This document shows positions 9,055 to 16,600 of a DNA stretch of 50,449 nucleotides, piece after piece. Below the pieces are notes generated by a model, which was not told the origin of the DNA, searched no databases, and saw nothing but the letters and a program-made list of their open reading frames with translations. Numbering within the stretch: the stretch's first letter is position 1; every line of letters begins with the position of its first letter. Source of the stretch: Bacteriovorax stolpii (GTDB lineage Bacteria > Bdellovibrionota > Bacteriovoracia > Bacteriovoracales > Bacteriovoracaceae). The stretch covers positions 1-50,449 of the forward strand of contig CAMASK010000013.1 in NCBI GenBank assembly GCA_945860895.1. Reading direction: 5' to 3'. Position numbers and translations under genes: made by a program.

Positions 9055-10049
9055 ATACTTACTAATCCGCTAATAAAAAGTGGTTTGACTACTGTCTCGA
9101 TTTCTTCAAAAATCCCTGGTCCAAAAACTCCACGTAAAAAATCTTCAGATTCAAGTGAAAGAAGCTCTTCGTTAAAGTAAAAGAAAATCTCTTGTTTTAT
9201 TTGATTTATATCCCGAATGACCATTTTGTCTTTAGTATATATTTTGATGAAATCTGCAAAAAGACGTGTATCTCCAGGTGCCATAAAAAATTGATACTGC
9301 AATTCTTGCGGATCAACCAAGTCTGAACCTAACCAGACTCTACCATAGCTGGAAATTTCCTGGATTAAATGCTTGATATCACCCGCTGTAGCATATTCAT
9401 AAATAATCTGATTCAGGTCCTGCCCTTTATTCATAAAGAAATAAGCTTCGATTTTATCGTTTTCTCCTCTGATAAAGAGATCCGCTGAGGTTATTTTTTC
9501 AATTTCCTTCCAATCCGGTTCATTTCTTTCTGGAGTGGTGTAAGTGACAGCAAATGAATTTTTAAAAAGCTGTTGTATTTCTTTTTTCTGGGTTTGATTT
9601 AACAAATGATACTTGGTTTTAAAAAATGTTTGATGCGAAGGAGTTTGCATCATTTCAATCTGCGTTCCACATAGATAAAATCCATATTTCCCATATAAAG
9701 ATTCTTGATCACTCCACAATAAAAAGAATGCTACTTCACTTTTTTTCTCTGCAAGCACATCTTGCATAAGGGTATTAAAAAAACCTTCGCCTCTTCTTGC
9801 TTCATCAACGGCAATTCCACCAAGCATGGCAATTGATGATCCTAAAATTTTTCTTTCACACACACCGATGTGGGCGATCACTTTTTCATTCTCGACTAAC
9901 ACAAAACAATTATGATGATTGCTTTCATTTATGAGAGGAGTGAAATCTACTGAGAATTTATTAGGAGTTTGATAATGAAATGATCTTTCGATGAGCTCCA
10001 AAGTCGCTTCTAATAGATGGGGAGCCGCTTTTAAGGTCGTTATAGTCAT
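9051..10049 (-). CDS. GNAT-family N-acetyltransferase
   Basis: The 332-residue protein has an N-terminal GNAT domain: VLVENEKVIAHIGVCERK, the acetyl-CoA loop VDEARRGEGFFNTLM (equivalent to R/Q-x-x-G-x-G/A), then FFLLWSDQESLYGKYGFYLCG. That last segment is typical of GNAT enzymes with a second, less conserved C-terminal domain. The remaining 180 residues are unlike anything I recognise. The acceptor is unknown. It is divergent from the flagellin gene; the 230 bases between them hold the sigma-28-like promoter for flagellin. Confidence 0.8.
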   Translation of the reverse strand: MTITTLKAAPHLLEATLELIERSFHYQTPNKFSVDFTPLINESNHHNCFVLVENEKVIAHIGVCERKILGSSIAMLGGIAVDEARRGEGFFNTLMQDVLAEKKSEVAFFLLWSDQESLYGKYGFYLCGTQIEMMQTPSHQTFFKTKYHLLNQTQKKEIQQLFKNSFAVTYTTPERNEPDWKEIEKITSADLFIRGENDKIEAYFFMNKGQDLNQIIYEYATAGDIKHLIQEISSYGRVWLGSDLVDPQELQYQFFMAPGDTRLFADFIKIYTKDKMVIRDINQIKQEIFFYFNEELLSLESEDFLRGVFGPGIFEEIETVVKPLFISGLVSI

Positions 10050-10173
10050 GCCATATTATGGCTGCTTAAAATTTTTTTGGCTCGGCATAATTTTCCTTAA
10101 TTGCAAAAAGTTAATTAAAATCAGGTACTTGGCTGCTGTTTTTTAGGCTATGTAAAATATTTATACAAAAAAC

Positions 10174-10200
10174 TAAAGTCCTTTTGTGCATTGTCGAAAA
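10174..10200 (+). promoter_or_regulatory. Sigma-28 (FliA)-like promoter of the first flagellin gene
   Basis: TAAAGTCC, 11 bases, then GTCGAAAA. The established FliA consensus is TAAAGTTT-N11-GCCGATAA, so the spacing is exact, TAAAG is kept and the -10 differs at two positions. It sits about 80 bases upstream of the flagellin start, as expected for a class 3 flagellar gene. Confidence 0.7.
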
Positions 10201-10280
10201 GTTATGCATGAAGGCCACAAATGGTTTTCATCGCTCTTCTCATGGATTGAGAATGAGTGAAACCCGATCAAGGAGGATTT

Positions 10281-11129
10281 ATGGGTTTGCGTATTAACAC
10301 TAACGTTGCTTCGCTAAATGCGCAGAGAAACTTAGGCTTAGCTAAACTGGCTCAACACAAAGTTTTGGAACAGTTGTCATCAGGCCAGCGCATTAACCGT
10401 GGAGGCGATGATGCTGCAGGACTCGCGATCTCGGAGAACTTAAAAGCACAAATTCGCGGCTTAGGTCAGGCAGAAAGAAACGCCCAAGACGGTGTGTCTC
10501 TCGTGCAGATTGCTGAAGGTGCATTAGCAGAAGTCGGAACCATTATGATTCGTCTTCGTGAACTAGCAGTTCAGGCAGCTTCTGATACTATCGGGCCAGC
10601 AGAAAGAAAATTCCTTAATGTTGAATTTGAACAGTTAACTTCTGAAATTGATCGTATTGCGAACTCTACTGAATTTAACCAAGTTCCACTTATTAATGGT
10701 ACAGGTTCAGTCTTAGACATTCAGATCGGTACTAGAAATGACCCTATGTCTGATCGTTTGACCTTCGACGCTTCAAGTGCCGATGTTAACATTGCAGCTT
10801 TAGGACTTAATGTGGCTTCCGTGGCTGACAAAGTTTCAGCACAGAATTCATTGTCCTATATTGATCAGGCGATTCAATCCGTCTCTGGAATTCGAGCAGA
10901 CTTTGGTGCTCTTCAGAACCGTCTCCAATCAACGATAAATAGCCTTCAGGTAAGTAACGAGAATTTATCTGCGGCTAATTCACGTATTAGAGATACTGAT
11001 ATTGCTTCGGCAACTTCAGAATTAACTAGAACTAACATCTTGATGCAAGCGGGTACTTCAGTATTGGCTCAAGCGAATCAGTCTACAACGAACGCTATCA
11101 GCCTTATTAATGCTGCTTCTCAGGGGTAA
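10281..11129 (+). CDS. fliC: Flagellin (first copy)
   Basis: Filament subunit of the flagellum. The protein has 282 residues, short for a flagellin, consisting essentially of the D0/D1 coiled coils. The N-terminal block has LRINTNVASLNAQRNL, SGQRINRGGDDAAGLAIS and VQIAEGALAEV; the C-terminal block has LSYIDQAIQSVSGIRADFGALQNRL and ANSRIRDTDIASATSELTR. The surface D2/D3 domains are missing, leaving only about 40 central residues. I start at ATG 10281 because AAGGAGG lies 6 bases upstream; the frame also has a GTG at 10257 that lacks such a site. Confidence 0.97.
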   Translation: MGLRINTNVASLNAQRNLGLAKLAQHKVLEQLSSGQRINRGGDDAAGLAISENLKAQIRGLGQAERNAQDGVSLVQIAEGALAEVGTIMIRLRELAVQAASDTIGPAERKFLNVEFEQLTSEIDRIANSTEFNQVPLINGTGSVLDIQIGTRNDPMSDRLTFDASSADVNIAALGLNVASVADKVSAQNSLSYIDQAIQSVSGIRADFGALQNRLQSTINSLQVSNENLSAANSRIRDTDIASATSELTRTNILMQAGTSVLAQANQSTTNAISLINAASQG

Positions 11130-11148
11130 GTAAGTCACAGAGACTTAA

Positions 11149-11162
11149 GAGGCTAAAGCCTC
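11149..11162. other. Small hairpin between the flagellin genes
   Basis: GAGGC-TAAA-GCCTC, 20 bases after the first flagellin stop, with no good T-run. It may partly attenuate read-through or protect the 3' end of the upstream mRNA. The rest of the 184-base gap shows no second sigma-28 motif that I can defend. Confidence 0.35.
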
Positions 11163-11313
11163 AATCTACTGATGTAAAACGAATCCTGCAAAACTTGTAG
11201 TGGGTGTACTAGCGAGTTGATTTTTTAGGGTAGACGTTTTTTAAACAAACCACGGGTGACAAGAAGTCCCCAACTGAACATGGAGGTTCACAATGCTAAC
11301 AGGAGATTAAATT

Positions 11314-12147
11314 ATGGGTATGAGAATTAATACGAACATTTCGAGCATTGCTGCTCAACGTGCTCTAGGTGTAACTAAGAATAACTTGGACAATAACTTT
11401 AGGAAGTTGTCCACTGGTGAGCGGATAACTCGCTCGTCTGATGATGCGGCTGGATTGGCGATAAGTGAAAAACTTAAAGGCCACATCCGAGGACTTAGAC
11501 AAGCAAAAAGGAACTCAGATGACGGTATATCGCTTATACAAACAGCTGAAGGTGGCCTTAACGAGGTATCAAGTCTCGTCATTAGACTCAGGGAACTTGC
11601 AGTACAAGCTGCCTCTGATACTGTCGGCGACACTGAACGAGGTTTTTCAGACATCGAATTCCAGAATCTTAAAGATGAGATTCAACGAATCGCAAAAGGT
11701 TCTGAATTCAATGGAAGAAAACTTCTGGATGGATCAGGCGGTTTGGTCGAAATCCAAGTCGGCATTCATAACGATGCTATTAACGACAGGATTAAATACG
11801 ACTCTTCCGAAACTGATGCCTCTCTTCAATCGCTTGGGATCAACTATGAGACCATCGAGAACAAAGAAGGCGCCCAGTTATCATTGTCAAAACTTGATGA
11901 TGCATTATTGCGGATTAATGGAGTCCGTGCAAACCTGGGAGCGCTACAGAACCGTCTTCAATCGACCAGTAATAACCTTATGGTCACAGAAGAGAACTAT
12001 AGTGCAGCTAACTCACGGATTCGCGATGTAGACGTTGCGGCAGAAACCGCTGAACTGGCCAAGAATAACATTCTAACCCAGGCAGGTGTTTCGGTCCTTT
12101 CTCAAGCGAATCAGAATTCGAATGCAGCCCTAAAGTTGCTTGGCTAA
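11314..12147 (+). CDS. fliC: Flagellin (second copy)
   Basis: A 277-residue paralogue of the preceding flagellin, again D0/D1 only. It has MRINTNISSIAAQRALG, STGERITRSSDDAAGLAIS, LIQTAEGGLNEVSSLV, a short variable centre, then LGALQNRLQSTSNNL and ANSRIRDVDVAAETAEL. It ends in ALKLLG as many flagellins do. AGGAG lies 8 bases upstream of the start. The similarity is strongest in the polymerisation surfaces and weakest in the centre, so the two copies are separate, functional filament subunits rather than a fresh duplicate. A strong terminator follows. Confidence 0.97.
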   Translation: MGMRINTNISSIAAQRALGVTKNNLDNNFRKLSTGERITRSSDDAAGLAISEKLKGHIRGLRQAKRNSDDGISLIQTAEGGLNEVSSLVIRLRELAVQAASDTVGDTERGFSDIEFQNLKDEIQRIAKGSEFNGRKLLDGSGGLVEIQVGIHNDAINDRIKYDSSETDASLQSLGINYETIENKEGAQLSLSKLDDALLRINGVRANLGALQNRLQSTSNNLMVTEENYSAANSRIRDVDVAAETAELAKNNILTQAGVSVLSQANQNSNAALKLLG

Positions 12148-12159
12148 ATCACACCCACT

Positions 12160-12190
12160 AACCTTCCCCCGAATGGGGGAAGGTTTTTTT
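12160..12190 (+). terminator. Rho-independent terminator after the flagellin genes
   Basis: An 11-bp perfect stem, AACCTTCCCCC with GGGGGAAGGTT around a GAAT loop, followed by a run of T. This ends the flagellin transcript. Confidence 0.92.
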
Positions 12191-12228
12191 CATTTTATAT
12201 TCAGCAAGCTCGAAGGAGGATGAACGGT

Positions 12229-12348
12229 ATGTCGAACCTCTGGCAAAAAATCTATTCTCTGCTAAACTATCCAAATGAAAAAGACCGTCCTTATTTTCGG
12301 CGCATCCTCATTCGTAGGTTCAAACCTCGCTATGATGTTGAAAGATGA
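12229..12348 (+). CDS. Possible leader/small ORF overlapping the next gene out of frame
   Basis: A 39-residue frame opening MSNLWQKIYSLLN, with a strong AAGGAGG site 9 bases upstream of the ATG. Another in-frame ATG at 12220 is too close to the site. It runs 74 bases into the SDR gene in a different frame and ends there. The SDR start at 12275 has no ribosome site of its own. A coupled leader peptide is possible, but the frame may be chance. Confidence 0.25.
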   Translation: MSNLWQKIYSLLNYPNEKDRPYFRRILIRRFKPRYDVER

Positions 12349-13195
12349 CTATCGCGTGGTCGGAACTTACTTTAGGACTCCAATTGAAATTCCCGGCGTG
12401 ACTTGCTATCCATGTGATATTTTAAAAAAAGAATATGTAACTAGCCTTACTGCTTTATTTAAGCCTGATTTTACAATCTATGCCATAGGGATGAGTTCTC
12501 TGACTGATTGTAAATTAAATCCTGAAATGGCTGATGCTCTCAATACAACAGGTGCTGTAAATGCTTGTACTGCCTCTGAAAGACATGGTTCAAAATTTAT
12601 TTACATTTCTTCAGGCTATGTCTTAGGTGGAGAAGATCAACTTTATAAAGAGGGCGATACACCTTTTCCAAATAGTACTTATGGAAACTCTCTCTCATCT
12701 ACTGAGTTTTGGATCCAGCGCTCCTGCTTAAACTATTTGATTTTACGAACATGCCCATTATATGGCCATGGCTATGGACCCAAACATCCAAATTGGTTTG
12801 AAACCATACAGTCGGCATTAGTCCAGAATCGACCTTTACCAACTGATGATTCAGTCATAACTGGATTTATGGACATTGTTATTCTCGCAAAAATACTAAA
12901 AGCTTTTCTTGAATCTAAGGTAACTAATAGATTATTTCAAATTTCATCGCGCGATTATATGACCAGATATAAATTTGCCCGATTAGTAGCTAAGATTTTC
13001 AAGAAAGATGAAAATCTAATTCAACGAATGACATTGCCTTTTCCAATTGAGCTTTCATCATCAAAGATTGGACCTAATTCAACAGCAGCAACATACATGT
13101 TTAAACTTGATACGATGAATGCTGAAGGCTTTTTAGGCGTAGTTATGCCAACAATTGAAGAGTCCCTCCAACTTACATTCAAAAGGATGTTGTAG
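12275..13195 (+). CDS. NAD(P)-dependent epimerase/RmlD-like SDR protein
   Basis: A 306-residue extended short-chain dehydrogenase-like protein. The N-terminal Rossmann fold has the glycine motif FGASSFVGSNLA (near residue 8) and the CDILKKE acidic loop. The mid-part FIYISSGYVLGG and the C-terminal sugar-nucleotide-binding half resemble dTDP-4-dehydrorhamnose reductase (RmlD). The active-site Tyr is present in STYGNSL, but the usual Lys four residues later (Y-x-x-x-K) is Leu. It may therefore be a binding or regulatory relative, or use a shifted Lys. No other sugar-nucleotide genes are adjacent. The start ATG lacks a ribosome site. Confidence 0.75.
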   Translation: MKKTVLIFGASSFVGSNLAMMLKDDYRVVGTYFRTPIEIPGVTCYPCDILKKEYVTSLTALFKPDFTIYAIGMSSLTDCKLNPEMADALNTTGAVNACTASERHGSKFIYISSGYVLGGEDQLYKEGDTPFPNSTYGNSLSSTEFWIQRSCLNYLILRTCPLYGHGYGPKHPNWFETIQSALVQNRPLPTDDSVITGFMDIVILAKILKAFLESKVTNRLFQISSRDYMTRYKFARLVAKIFKKDENLIQRMTLPFPIELSSSKIGPNSTAATYMFKLDTMNAEGFLGVVMPTIEESLQLTFKRML

Positions 13196-13198
13196 TAA

Positions 13199-13729
13199 TT
13201 ATCGGGATGAATTTTTAATAAATTCTGTGAGGTAATATTTTACCAGGGGTTCAATTTCTACCGGCTCACCCTGAAATCTCCAGGTGATATTATTAAATGG
13301 ACCGACGTGAGCTTTAATTTCATGAATAGCATGAACAGATTGATTTTCATTGGCAAGTCTAGCAGTAAACAAGCCGCCATTGTTTGATAAAAAACCAATG
13401 CTGATAACATCTGGAGAACGGCGGGCGACAATTAATTTCAAAGAATTTCTGAAAAGAATGAAGTCATTAACAGTATTAGAGATTCTAAAAACTTTAATGG
13501 CACGATTATTTTCGCGACTGCTGCGATATTGATTGAATAAAGAAACATAAAACTCGAAACGATCCTTTAATTTATTAACGAAATTAAGAGATGATTCTTC
13601 TAATAATGCCTGCGTATTGAGATGATCATTGAATCGGATGATTCCAGATTCTTCCATATTCACTTCTTCAAGTGCCAAAGATTCAATCCAAGAAACATTC
13701 TGATAATCATTTACGTTTATGAATTCCAT
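13199..13729 (-). CDS. Hypothetical cytoplasmic protein
   Basis: A 176-residue protein with no signal peptide or membrane segment. It opens MEFINVNDYQNVSWIESLA and has a central region of alternating hydrophobic and charged residues (FEFYVSLFNQYRSSRENNRAIKVF, split here as seen around residues 57-80), followed by beta-rich stretches with VARRSPDVISIGFLSNNGG. No family is recognised. It converges on the SDR gene with a 3-base gap and lies downstream of the 6S RNA gene on the same strand. Coding is supported by its length and by the absence of a better frame. Confidence 0.6.
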   Translation of the reverse strand: MEFINVNDYQNVSWIESLALEEVNMEESGIIRFNDHLNTQALLEESSLNFVNKLKDRFEFYVSLFNQYRSSRENNRAIKVFRISNTVNDFILFRNSLKLIVARRSPDVISIGFLSNNGGLFTARLANENQSVHAIHEIKAHVGPFNNITWRFQGEPVEIEPLVKYYLTEFIKNSSR

Positions 13730-13810
13730 ACTTTTATTGTTTGAGTTTGGACTTATAACGTCAAGAGAAATGAAAAGAAGAGCTAATTACTCGGTAAGAG
13801 TGAGAATATT

Positions 13811-14000
13811 AAAAAGGTCCGAGAGAAGACTTAAAACGGTTTCGCGCCCCTAGAAAACTAGGTGGGCGCAATTAGTAATCACTTTAGGCTTCTCACAATC
13901 TGGCTTAATACTAAGCCAGGCAAGCTTGCACACCGTGACCAGGGACCGCTCCCGAAAAAAAAATCGTAGGGGCGAAACTTTATGGCTTCGTCCCGGACCC
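13811..14000 (-). ncRNA. ssrS: 6S RNA candidate
   Basis: 6S RNA binds RNA polymerase holoenzyme by mimicking an open promoter. Read on the minus strand, this about 185-base block has the 6S architecture. The closing helix is GGTCCGGGACGAAG (13999-13986) with CTTCTCTCGGACC (13828-13816), then GTTTCG/CGAAAC. A central bubble follows, whose 3' side folds into its own hairpin (GCGCCC..GGGCGC, 13844-13869). The irregular apical arm is capped by the perfect CTGGCTTA/TAAGCCAG stem (13900-13919). Two stretches match E. coli 6S as I remember it: CGGGAGCGGTCCCTGG (compare CGGGCCAGTCCCCTG) and GAGAAGCCTAAA (compare GAGAAGCCTTAAA). A T-run follows the closing helix on this strand. A TATCAT box lies 6 bases before the likely 5' end. 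Confidence 0.78.
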
Positions 14001-14138
14001 ATAATCATGATATCGCATTTTTGTGCCCATGAAGAGAGGCAAATTTAGACAAAACTCTGGCGGTTTAGATTTATTATTTCAATAAATTCAATGAATTGCA
14101 AAGGCAAGCAGAAAAATTCAATTACTTGAGCTGCCTCG
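14001..14138. other. Intergenic region between 6S RNA and pilus locus
   Basis: This is AT-rich. It should contain the minus-strand 6S promoter (TATCAT on the minus strand near 14006-14011) and the upstream part of the plus-strand pilus promoter. I see no gene in it. Confidence 0.5.
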
Positions 14139-14147
14139 TGTTATAAT
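14139..14147 (+). promoter_or_regulatory. Extended -10 promoter of the Tad/Flp pilus locus
   Basis: TG-T-TATAAT is a perfect extended -10 element with no good -35 hexamer at the usual distance. It lies about 84 bases upstream of the first pilin. The identical TGTTATAAT occurs upstream of cpaB at 16554-16562. Confidence 0.6.
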
Positions 14148-14230
14148 ACTTACAGTACGATAGATTGGAATTAAAGTTTTTCGGGCCACTGGACGATAAA
14201 GCTCTAAGCATCCTTTCGGGAGGGAAATTT

Positions 14231-14425
14231 ATGAAGCAGTTAATTGCTTACTTTAAGGACGAGAGCGGTCAGACGTCTACTGAGTATATTCTACTTGTGG
14301 CCGTGGCAGCAGCTATCGTTATTAAGTTTAAGGAAAAGATCGAAGACAAGCTTCTTGGTGAAAATGGAGTCCTTGGTACTGTTATGAACGGTACGACTTC
14401 CAAAATTAAATCAAGCTTCGAATAG
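14231..14425 (+). CDS. Flp-type pilin
   Basis: Main subunit candidate of a Tad/Flp pilus. The protein has 64 residues from ATG 14231, preceded by GGGAGGG; the frame is open further upstream but without a ribosome site. It begins MKQLIAYFKDESGQTSTEY, the standard Flp leader in which prepilin peptidase cuts after the Gly and leaves a Glu five residues into the mature chain (GQTSTEYILLVAV). A single hydrophobic helix and a short polar tail follow. It is first in the locus, as pilin genes usually are. Confidence 0.9.
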   Translation: MKQLIAYFKDESGQTSTEYILLVAVAAAIVIKFKEKIEDKLLGENGVLGTVMNGTTSKIKSSFE

Positions 14426-14478
14426 TAGGTAGGTTTTCAAAAACTTGCCTACTGTTTAGATCGTGCTAACATCGGTGG

Positions 14479-14700
14479 ATGAGATTATTTCATAGCGGTC
14501 AAGCGACTGTAGAGTACATATTCATTTTGGCGTTTGTCTTAATTCTTGGCTTCAAGATTACCAATCTATTTACTTCATTCTTTCGCGATTCCATGGGTGG
14601 CGTAGGTCATGTCCTTTCTACCAACGTTACCGTTGGTGTTTGTCCTAAAGATTGTTTTTTTGAAGGCTATGTAAACGGATTTCAGGGGACCTCTCAATGA
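14479..14700 (+). CDS. Second Flp-like pilin/pseudopilin
   Basis: A 73-residue protein with a short leader, then GQATVEYIFILAFVLILGF, the same G-x-x-x-x-E-Y processing and helix motif as Flp pilins. The C-terminal 35 residues differ and contain two Cys (GVCPKDCFF), which could form a disulfide loop. It follows the first pilin after 53 bases and overlaps the prepilin peptidase gene by 4 bases. It is probably a minor subunit. Confidence 0.82.
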   Translation: MRLFHSGQATVEYIFILAFVLILGFKITNLFTSFFRDSMGGVGHVLSTNVTVGVCPKDCFFEGYVNGFQGTSQ

Positions 14701-15191
14701 GTTTGTGGGTCTTTTTTTTAATTCTGACTCAGTTAATTTTAGTTTCCTGGATTGATATAAAAATTAAAAAAATTTCCAATTTGTGGCTTTTGCTAAATAC
14801 ATTGCTGGCCTTGAGCTTACATTTCCTTTTCCCCGAATCTTATCCATGGGACTGGGCGAGCTTAATTTTCCCTATTGGCTGGATTGTTTTGGGCTTTTTT
14901 CTCTTCCTCATTAAAGTGATGGGCGCTGGTGATAGTAAGTACCTTGCTTCTTTATTTTTAATTATTCCCCTCGAACTCCAGGGGCCGATGTTTGAAAAAA
15001 TAATTTACTCAACTTTAGTCGTAGGTATGGTCACGCTGTTGTTCAAAATTGCTAAGGACTTTCAAAAAATTAGGGCTTATGCTTTTATTAGTAACTGGAA
15101 AGGTTTAATCGAAAATATTCGTTCGGAATTTAGTTATGCGCCGGTAATTTTAATCGCATGGATTTTGCTGGGAGCTCAGCGATGGTTTTAA
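14697..15191 (+). CDS. tadV: Prepilin peptidase (TadV/CpaA type, A24 family)
   Basis: Inner-membrane aspartate protease that removes Flp pilin leaders. The protein has 164 residues, the short form without the N-methylase domain. The two catalytic Asp are visible: D20 in SWIDIKIKKISN and D79 in the GxGD motif VMGAGDSKYLA. Four to five hydrophobic helices surround them. It overlaps the preceding pilin gene by 4 bases and the following pilin-like gene by 10, so translation is coupled. Confidence 0.93.
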   Translation: MSLWVFFLILTQLILVSWIDIKIKKISNLWLLLNTLLALSLHFLFPESYPWDWASLIFPIGWIVLGFFLFLIKVMGAGDSKYLASLFLIIPLELQGPMFEKIIYSTLVVGMVTLLFKIAKDFQKIRAYAFISNWKGLIENIRSEFSYAPVILIAWILLGAQRWF

Positions 15192-15487
15192 GAAATCAAT
15201 TTGGTCAAACTGTTGTAGAATATATTTTGCTTTTGGCAGTCTCTGTTTCACTTATTACAACGTTTTATAATAGTGATACCTTCCAAAATCTTTTTGGTTC
15301 ACAAGGTAGTGTTGGTAAGCTTTATAAGTGGGAATCCGAGTGGGGATATCGTCACGCTTTTACTGAAGGTAAGGATCAGGGTGATCAAATTCCCATTATT
15401 AACAGTGCTGAAAATCATCCATCATATTTTAGCCAATCCAGAGGTCAAACCCGATTCTTTGGTGCGAGTGATCCATACGGCCAATGA
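15182..15487 (+). CDS. Third Flp-like pilin/pseudopilin
   Basis: 101 residues from ATG 15182, which has GGGAG about 8 bases upstream, so I reject the earlier in-frame ATG at 15158. It begins MVLRNQFGQTVVEYILLLAV, a Flp/TadE-type G-x-x-x-x-E-Y leader and helix. The remaining 75 residues form a polar domain (GYRHAFTEGKDQGDQ, SRGQTRFFGASDPYG), longer than in a normal Flp pilin. It is probably a minor pilin or tip component. It overlaps the next gene by 4 bases. Confidence 0.78.
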   Translation: MVLRNQFGQTVVEYILLLAVSVSLITTFYNSDTFQNLFGSQGSVGKLYKWESEWGYRHAFTEGKDQGDQIPIINSAENHPSYFSQSRGQTRFFGASDPYGQ

Positions 15488-16014
15488 AAAATAATCAAGC
15501 CGGTCAATCGACCATAGAATTTATTTTTTGCTTCATTTTTGCTGTCAGTTTAATTCTGATGGTCTTCAATACTTCATTGAACTATGCAGCTGGTTATGTC
15601 TCTCACTATGCAACTTTTATGGCAAGCAGGGTATATTTAACTTATGACAGTAACCAGGCAGACTGGAATGGCGGATCTAACAATAATGCTGTCCAAGCCG
15701 CAACCGAAGTTTACTCAAAATTTAAGCTCGACTTATTTGGCATTGAAACATCAGCTTTGACGATACAGGATTTTGGTCCATCAGTTTCTGCGGGAGAATT
15801 CTTAATGATTGGAGCAATTACTAGATTTGAACGTAAGATGGACATGGTGGGAAAAATTACCGGCGAAACAAAACTAGAATTGATTTCAGAATCTTTTTTA
15901 GGCCGAGAAATGACGAGAGGTGTTTGTGGTGGACGAACATGCTATGCAATTACTGGTAAGGATTCTTGCAGTGAAGCAAGCATGGATATTACCTTATATG
16001 ATGATGGCTGCTAA
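15484..16014 (+). CDS. TadE-like pseudopilin
   Basis: A 176-residue protein with the TadE-type start MKNNQAGQSTIEFIFCFIFA, one helix, then an extracytoplasmic domain of about 140 residues. That domain ends in a Cys-rich stretch (GVCGGRTCYAITGKDSC, with a final Cys). The TadE family provides minor pseudopilins of Flp pili. The start overlaps the previous stop (ATGA), and its own stop overlaps the next start by one base, which indicates a tightly coupled operon. Confidence 0.83.
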   Translation: MKNNQAGQSTIEFIFCFIFAVSLILMVFNTSLNYAAGYVSHYATFMASRVYLTYDSNQADWNGGSNNNAVQAATEVYSKFKLDLFGIETSALTIQDFGPSVSAGEFLMIGAITRFERKMDMVGKITGETKLELISESFLGREMTRGVCGGRTCYAITGKDSCSEASMDITLYDDGC

Positions 16015-16517
16015 TGATTAAAAATCAAAAAGGTCAGGCTCTGATCGAGCTCATTATTTTTCTTCCACTAATGCTCATGTTTTATACTATGATTGCTGGC
16101 TTTGCGAATGCCATAAATGGCTCCATTAACCAGCAAAAAATTACCCGTGGGTATTTTTACTACCGAGCTCAGGCAAATTCAACTTTACCAAAGCCTTCGG
16201 TAACAGACTCTGGTGGCTTTTCCCATGATTCTTGGAAAAGATTTGGTATGTTTATTATAGGTTGGAGTGATCACCTTGAAAATTTCAGACCGGTAGCTCC
16301 CTGTTACAAGATCACCGTTCCTTTAGGCCAAAATCAAAACGACTCCTGTGCCACTAAATATACCAATACCTCAACCCAATATATTCGGGTTCAAACGGTA
16401 TACGGTATTTGCGGCGCCACTTATGAAAACATCGGAGGGGAAATTTTTTCAATGCCTGATCATGATGGTATGGATTTTTCATACCTGATCGGAGCAGGCA
16501 GTTGTTTGATTCAGTAG
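16014..16517 (+). CDS. TadE/TadF-like pseudopilin
   Basis: A 167-residue protein with MIKNQKGQALIELIIFLPLM, again a G-x-x-x-x-E leader and hydrophobic helix, and an extracytoplasmic domain carrying four Cys (CYKI, DSCAT, YGICGATYE, GSCLIQ), likely two disulfides. It is the fifth pilin-like protein in a row. It ends the first pilus transcript; a new promoter lies in the following 83 bases. Confidence 0.82.
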   Translation: MIKNQKGQALIELIIFLPLMLMFYTMIAGFANAINGSINQQKITRGYFYYRAQANSTLPKPSVTDSGGFSHDSWKRFGMFIIGWSDHLENFRPVAPCYKITVPLGQNQNDSCATKYTNTSTQYIRVQTVYGICGATYENIGGEIFSMPDHDGMDFSYLIGAGSCLIQ

Positions 16518-16553
16518 GTAAAAACCTCTTTCTGCTATAAGCAATCAAAAATC

Positions 16554-16562
16554 TGTTATAAT
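16554..16562 (+). promoter_or_regulatory. Extended -10 promoter upstream of cpaB
   Basis: TGTTATAAT, identical to the element before the first pilin gene, with no strong -35. It lies about 40 bases upstream of cpaB and would give the assembly genes their own transcript. Confidence 0.55.
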
Positions 16563-16600
16563 TAAGTAAGCGAAACTTCATTCAAGTTCAGGGAAGAATA

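Noticed and set aside
11465-12031. 188-codon plus-strand frame inside the second flagellin
   Set aside because: Alternate frame of a certain flagellin gene; no ribosome site, no recognisable protein features.
13816-13999. Plus-strand reading of the structured RNA
   Set aside because: The helices are symmetrical, but the sequence blocks shared with 6S, the terminal T-run and the -10-like box all fit the minus strand.
14155-14230. Possible c-di-GMP riboswitch in the pilin leader
   Set aside because: A GGACGATAAAGC stretch recalls the class I core, but the conserved GCAAA-type elements and closing stems are missing. It remains an unexplained 75-base leader.
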